From positions 26,489,670 through 26,553,669 of the forward strand of contig NC_049981.1 in NCBI RefSeq assembly GCF_000003815.2: 64,000 nt of DNA. The letters run 5' to 3'. This DNA is from Branchiostoma floridae (Eukaryota; Chordata; Leptocardii; Amphioxiformes; Branchiostomatidae). The notes beneath the pieces were generated by a model. That model searched no databases. It was not told the origin of the DNA and was given only the letters and a program-made list of their open reading frames with translations. Shown here in pieces: positions 52,901 through 55,900 of the stretch. A program made the position numbers and the translations under genes. Position 1 is the stretch's first letter; each line of letters starts with the position of its first letter.

Positions 52901-55900
52901 AGTCTGCGAAGTTATACTTGGGGAAAGGTCATAAGACCACACTGACTTAATTTTATGGTTGAAATCCTCTTGAACTCCCACACTAATGCGCAAGGGCGAA
53001 AAATGTTTTTAAAAACAGCAAAGAAAATGCCACTAAACCACAAGACTAAACATCCAGGCTTTTCTTTCCCAGGCTTGTGTTGTCTTAGTTTCACTTCCAG
53101 TAAGACAACTAGAGACAATCATAACCATTGCAATTATGTTTTTATTGTCATTCTTGTTCAAAGAGGGAAACAATGGCACTGTACCCCATTCTCTGACCAT
53201 GTGCAACCTTACCCTGGAGAACAGGTCCGCTAGCTAGCATAATGACCTTATTAACCAGGGATGCTATTTGGTGACATGTGGCCACAGCTGTGTTGTTGTG
53301 TGTTTTTTTTAAATAGACGAAAATCAATGCGCAGGCGTATTTCATATCGATAAAATGAAGTCAGTGTGGCCTCAGATGATTTTCTCTCGCGTAATAATGT
53401 ATGTGAGACTGGATTGTGCTCTTCAATACTATTTTTCAACAATATTGATTACATTTTGCACTTCGCAGTTTGATGGTATGTTTTGTTTAACCATGTGTCT
53501 GTTACATGAAGATATACGGACTCCTTCAAAATCTGCTGTATGGCCACCCATGTGCCTGTCTGCTTACCGGCTGGTGACGAGTTTTCTTCCTGTAACAACC
53601 TACTTGACGACACCATCCTGAGCCCTGTCCTCTGGATTCTCGGACTTACGTCTTTCTTTGGAAACGCTTTCGTCATCATCTGGTGTCTCCGCACCAAAGA
53701 GAAGAGTAGGATCGTCTCTTTTCTGGTTCTGAACCTCGCCATCGCGGATTATCTAATGGGCGTATATATGCTCATTATTGCCGCAGTAGACATTTACTAT
53801 CGCGGACAATATATAAATTATGACGACTATTGGCGATACAGCAGCTTGTGCCAATTCGCTGGTTTCCTGTATATCGTTTCCGTCGAGATGTCCCTGTACG
53901 CTCTTACCATTATAACTATCGACAGAGTCATCAGCGTGTACTGTGCCAAGCACCTTCGAGTGAGATCTGCCTGTCTGATCAACGGGCTTGGGTGGCTGAT
54001 CGCTGGCGTGCTCGCCATCCTTCCAGTGTTGGGATTACCGTACTTCAAGGGAGAGTTCTACGGGCGAACAGGCGTGTGTCTGCCGATCCGCCTCACAAAC
54101 ATGTTCGGTACAGGATGGCAGTACGTAGTTACCATCTTCGTGGCAGTTGATTGCGTGCTGGTACTCATCCTGATGGCCTGTATGATGACTCTCCTCGTGG
54201 CAACGCGATGGAAGGAGAAGCTGACGGCTACAGCTGGAGAAAAGATTGCCTATGAGCTCTCCACAGCCTATCGTCTCACATGGATCATCGTGCCAGACCT
54301 ATTCACGTGGACACTGTTTACAGTACTCGGTATCTCTTCCCTCTGCGGCATTCAGATCCTTCCCTCCCTCTCCGCGTGGACAATAATGTTCGTCTTACCA
54401 ATCAACGCCGCAATGAACCCTTTCCTGTACCTCGTCTCGTTCCTGAGGATGAAAACACGCAAGACGCACCACATATCAAAGTTCCTGTGCAACAACCAGG
54501 GCTTTACTGTGGAGCTGCCAAAACACAACAACGACAATGGTTTGATGGTCGGTACCGAAATGTCTGATCTGAAAGGTAGGTTCATGTTCCAGTCTCTGTC
54601 CTCAAAAACTACTTCTTTATTTCCAATGTGCATCAACAGCACAAGAGTATATAGTAAGTCACTGTCACCATTTTAACTAAATACTCAATTCTATGACCAC
54701 ATTCATTTACAATGTTAAGTGCTGGATGTTGTGACGAATATTGCTATTTGGGGTAAGGTATTATCTACTACCTACAACATCATAATAGATAATACAGTAC
54801 ATTGCCTATATGTAAAGCTTTATCTTGATCTAACATACTAATGCGCCATTGTTGAATTGTTGCACTGTTACAGTGCCGACCACTTTCATAAGCGACTCGA
54901 ACCAACCCACATCGGAGCTGCGTGAGTTCATACAGACCGTGGACTCGGAGCCCTGCAATCCGCCCCCGCGGGTGGTGCGCGTGGTGGCCGACCTCGGGAG
55001 CCAGGCAGCCCTTGGGGGTCTCTCCACCATCGAACGGCAACGGCTACCTGAGATAACGACTTTTGCTGGGCAGAGAACCGAGGTCATTCATTTTTGCCAT
55101 CTATGTGTTCCCCTCGCCACCCGTCTGTCCGTTTTTGTCTATTTCTCTGTCAAGTAGAAACTTTGTAACCTTATTCAATGCATCACCATTGTCCTTACCT
55201 TTGTTGTTGCCTTTAAGCAAGATTACAAGTAGTGATAGACCAGACGGTCCTTTTCACGATTTGTAGCTAACTTTAATAATCTAGCGTTTGGACTCGTTTT
55301 TTCCGTGTAAATTTCATCTTACAATTTTTGCATTTATAGCTATTAATTTCTATTCGGTGAAATTTTACATATCCTACACTTAATATCCTTGTTATCATGT
55401 CACCCGAACAAAGGTCTGATGAGTATTAACTCATTGCAAACTACACGTAGAAAGGTTGTCTCATAAAGCTGTGATTAATGTTGGGCATATTTTTTGTCTT
55501 TTTTCCTGTGCGTCAATGCATTGTATCAGGTTGATCATTCAAAGGAGCGTGTAACGACGGAGATGCGTGTGCTGAAGAAGATAAGCAATCTTGGCGGTCA
55601 CCCTAATATCGTCAGACAGCTCATCAAGATGAACGAGAACGGCAGCCATATAACATGGTAAAATCCCTGTCATCTGTGCCCTGAATTACTGAGGCATACT
55701 CTGACCAAACTCTACTGGGAAGTGTGCACGTTGCATTAGTTCGTATGGATTACTAAACGGAAATGATCCGTATATCGTATGAGACGGCTGGAGAAGATTG
55801 ATGTGTTTTGATTTGACTAGCTTTCTTTATCAACATCTCTAACGCGTCTCTACGTTACATATAATGTATTTCAATACACAGAGGCGAAAAATGATATTGT

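Noticed and set aside
53830-54150. Alternative frame inside the 7TM exon (106 codons)
   Set aside because: Overlaps the clearly conserved 7TM frame; a shadow of GC-rich coding sequence.
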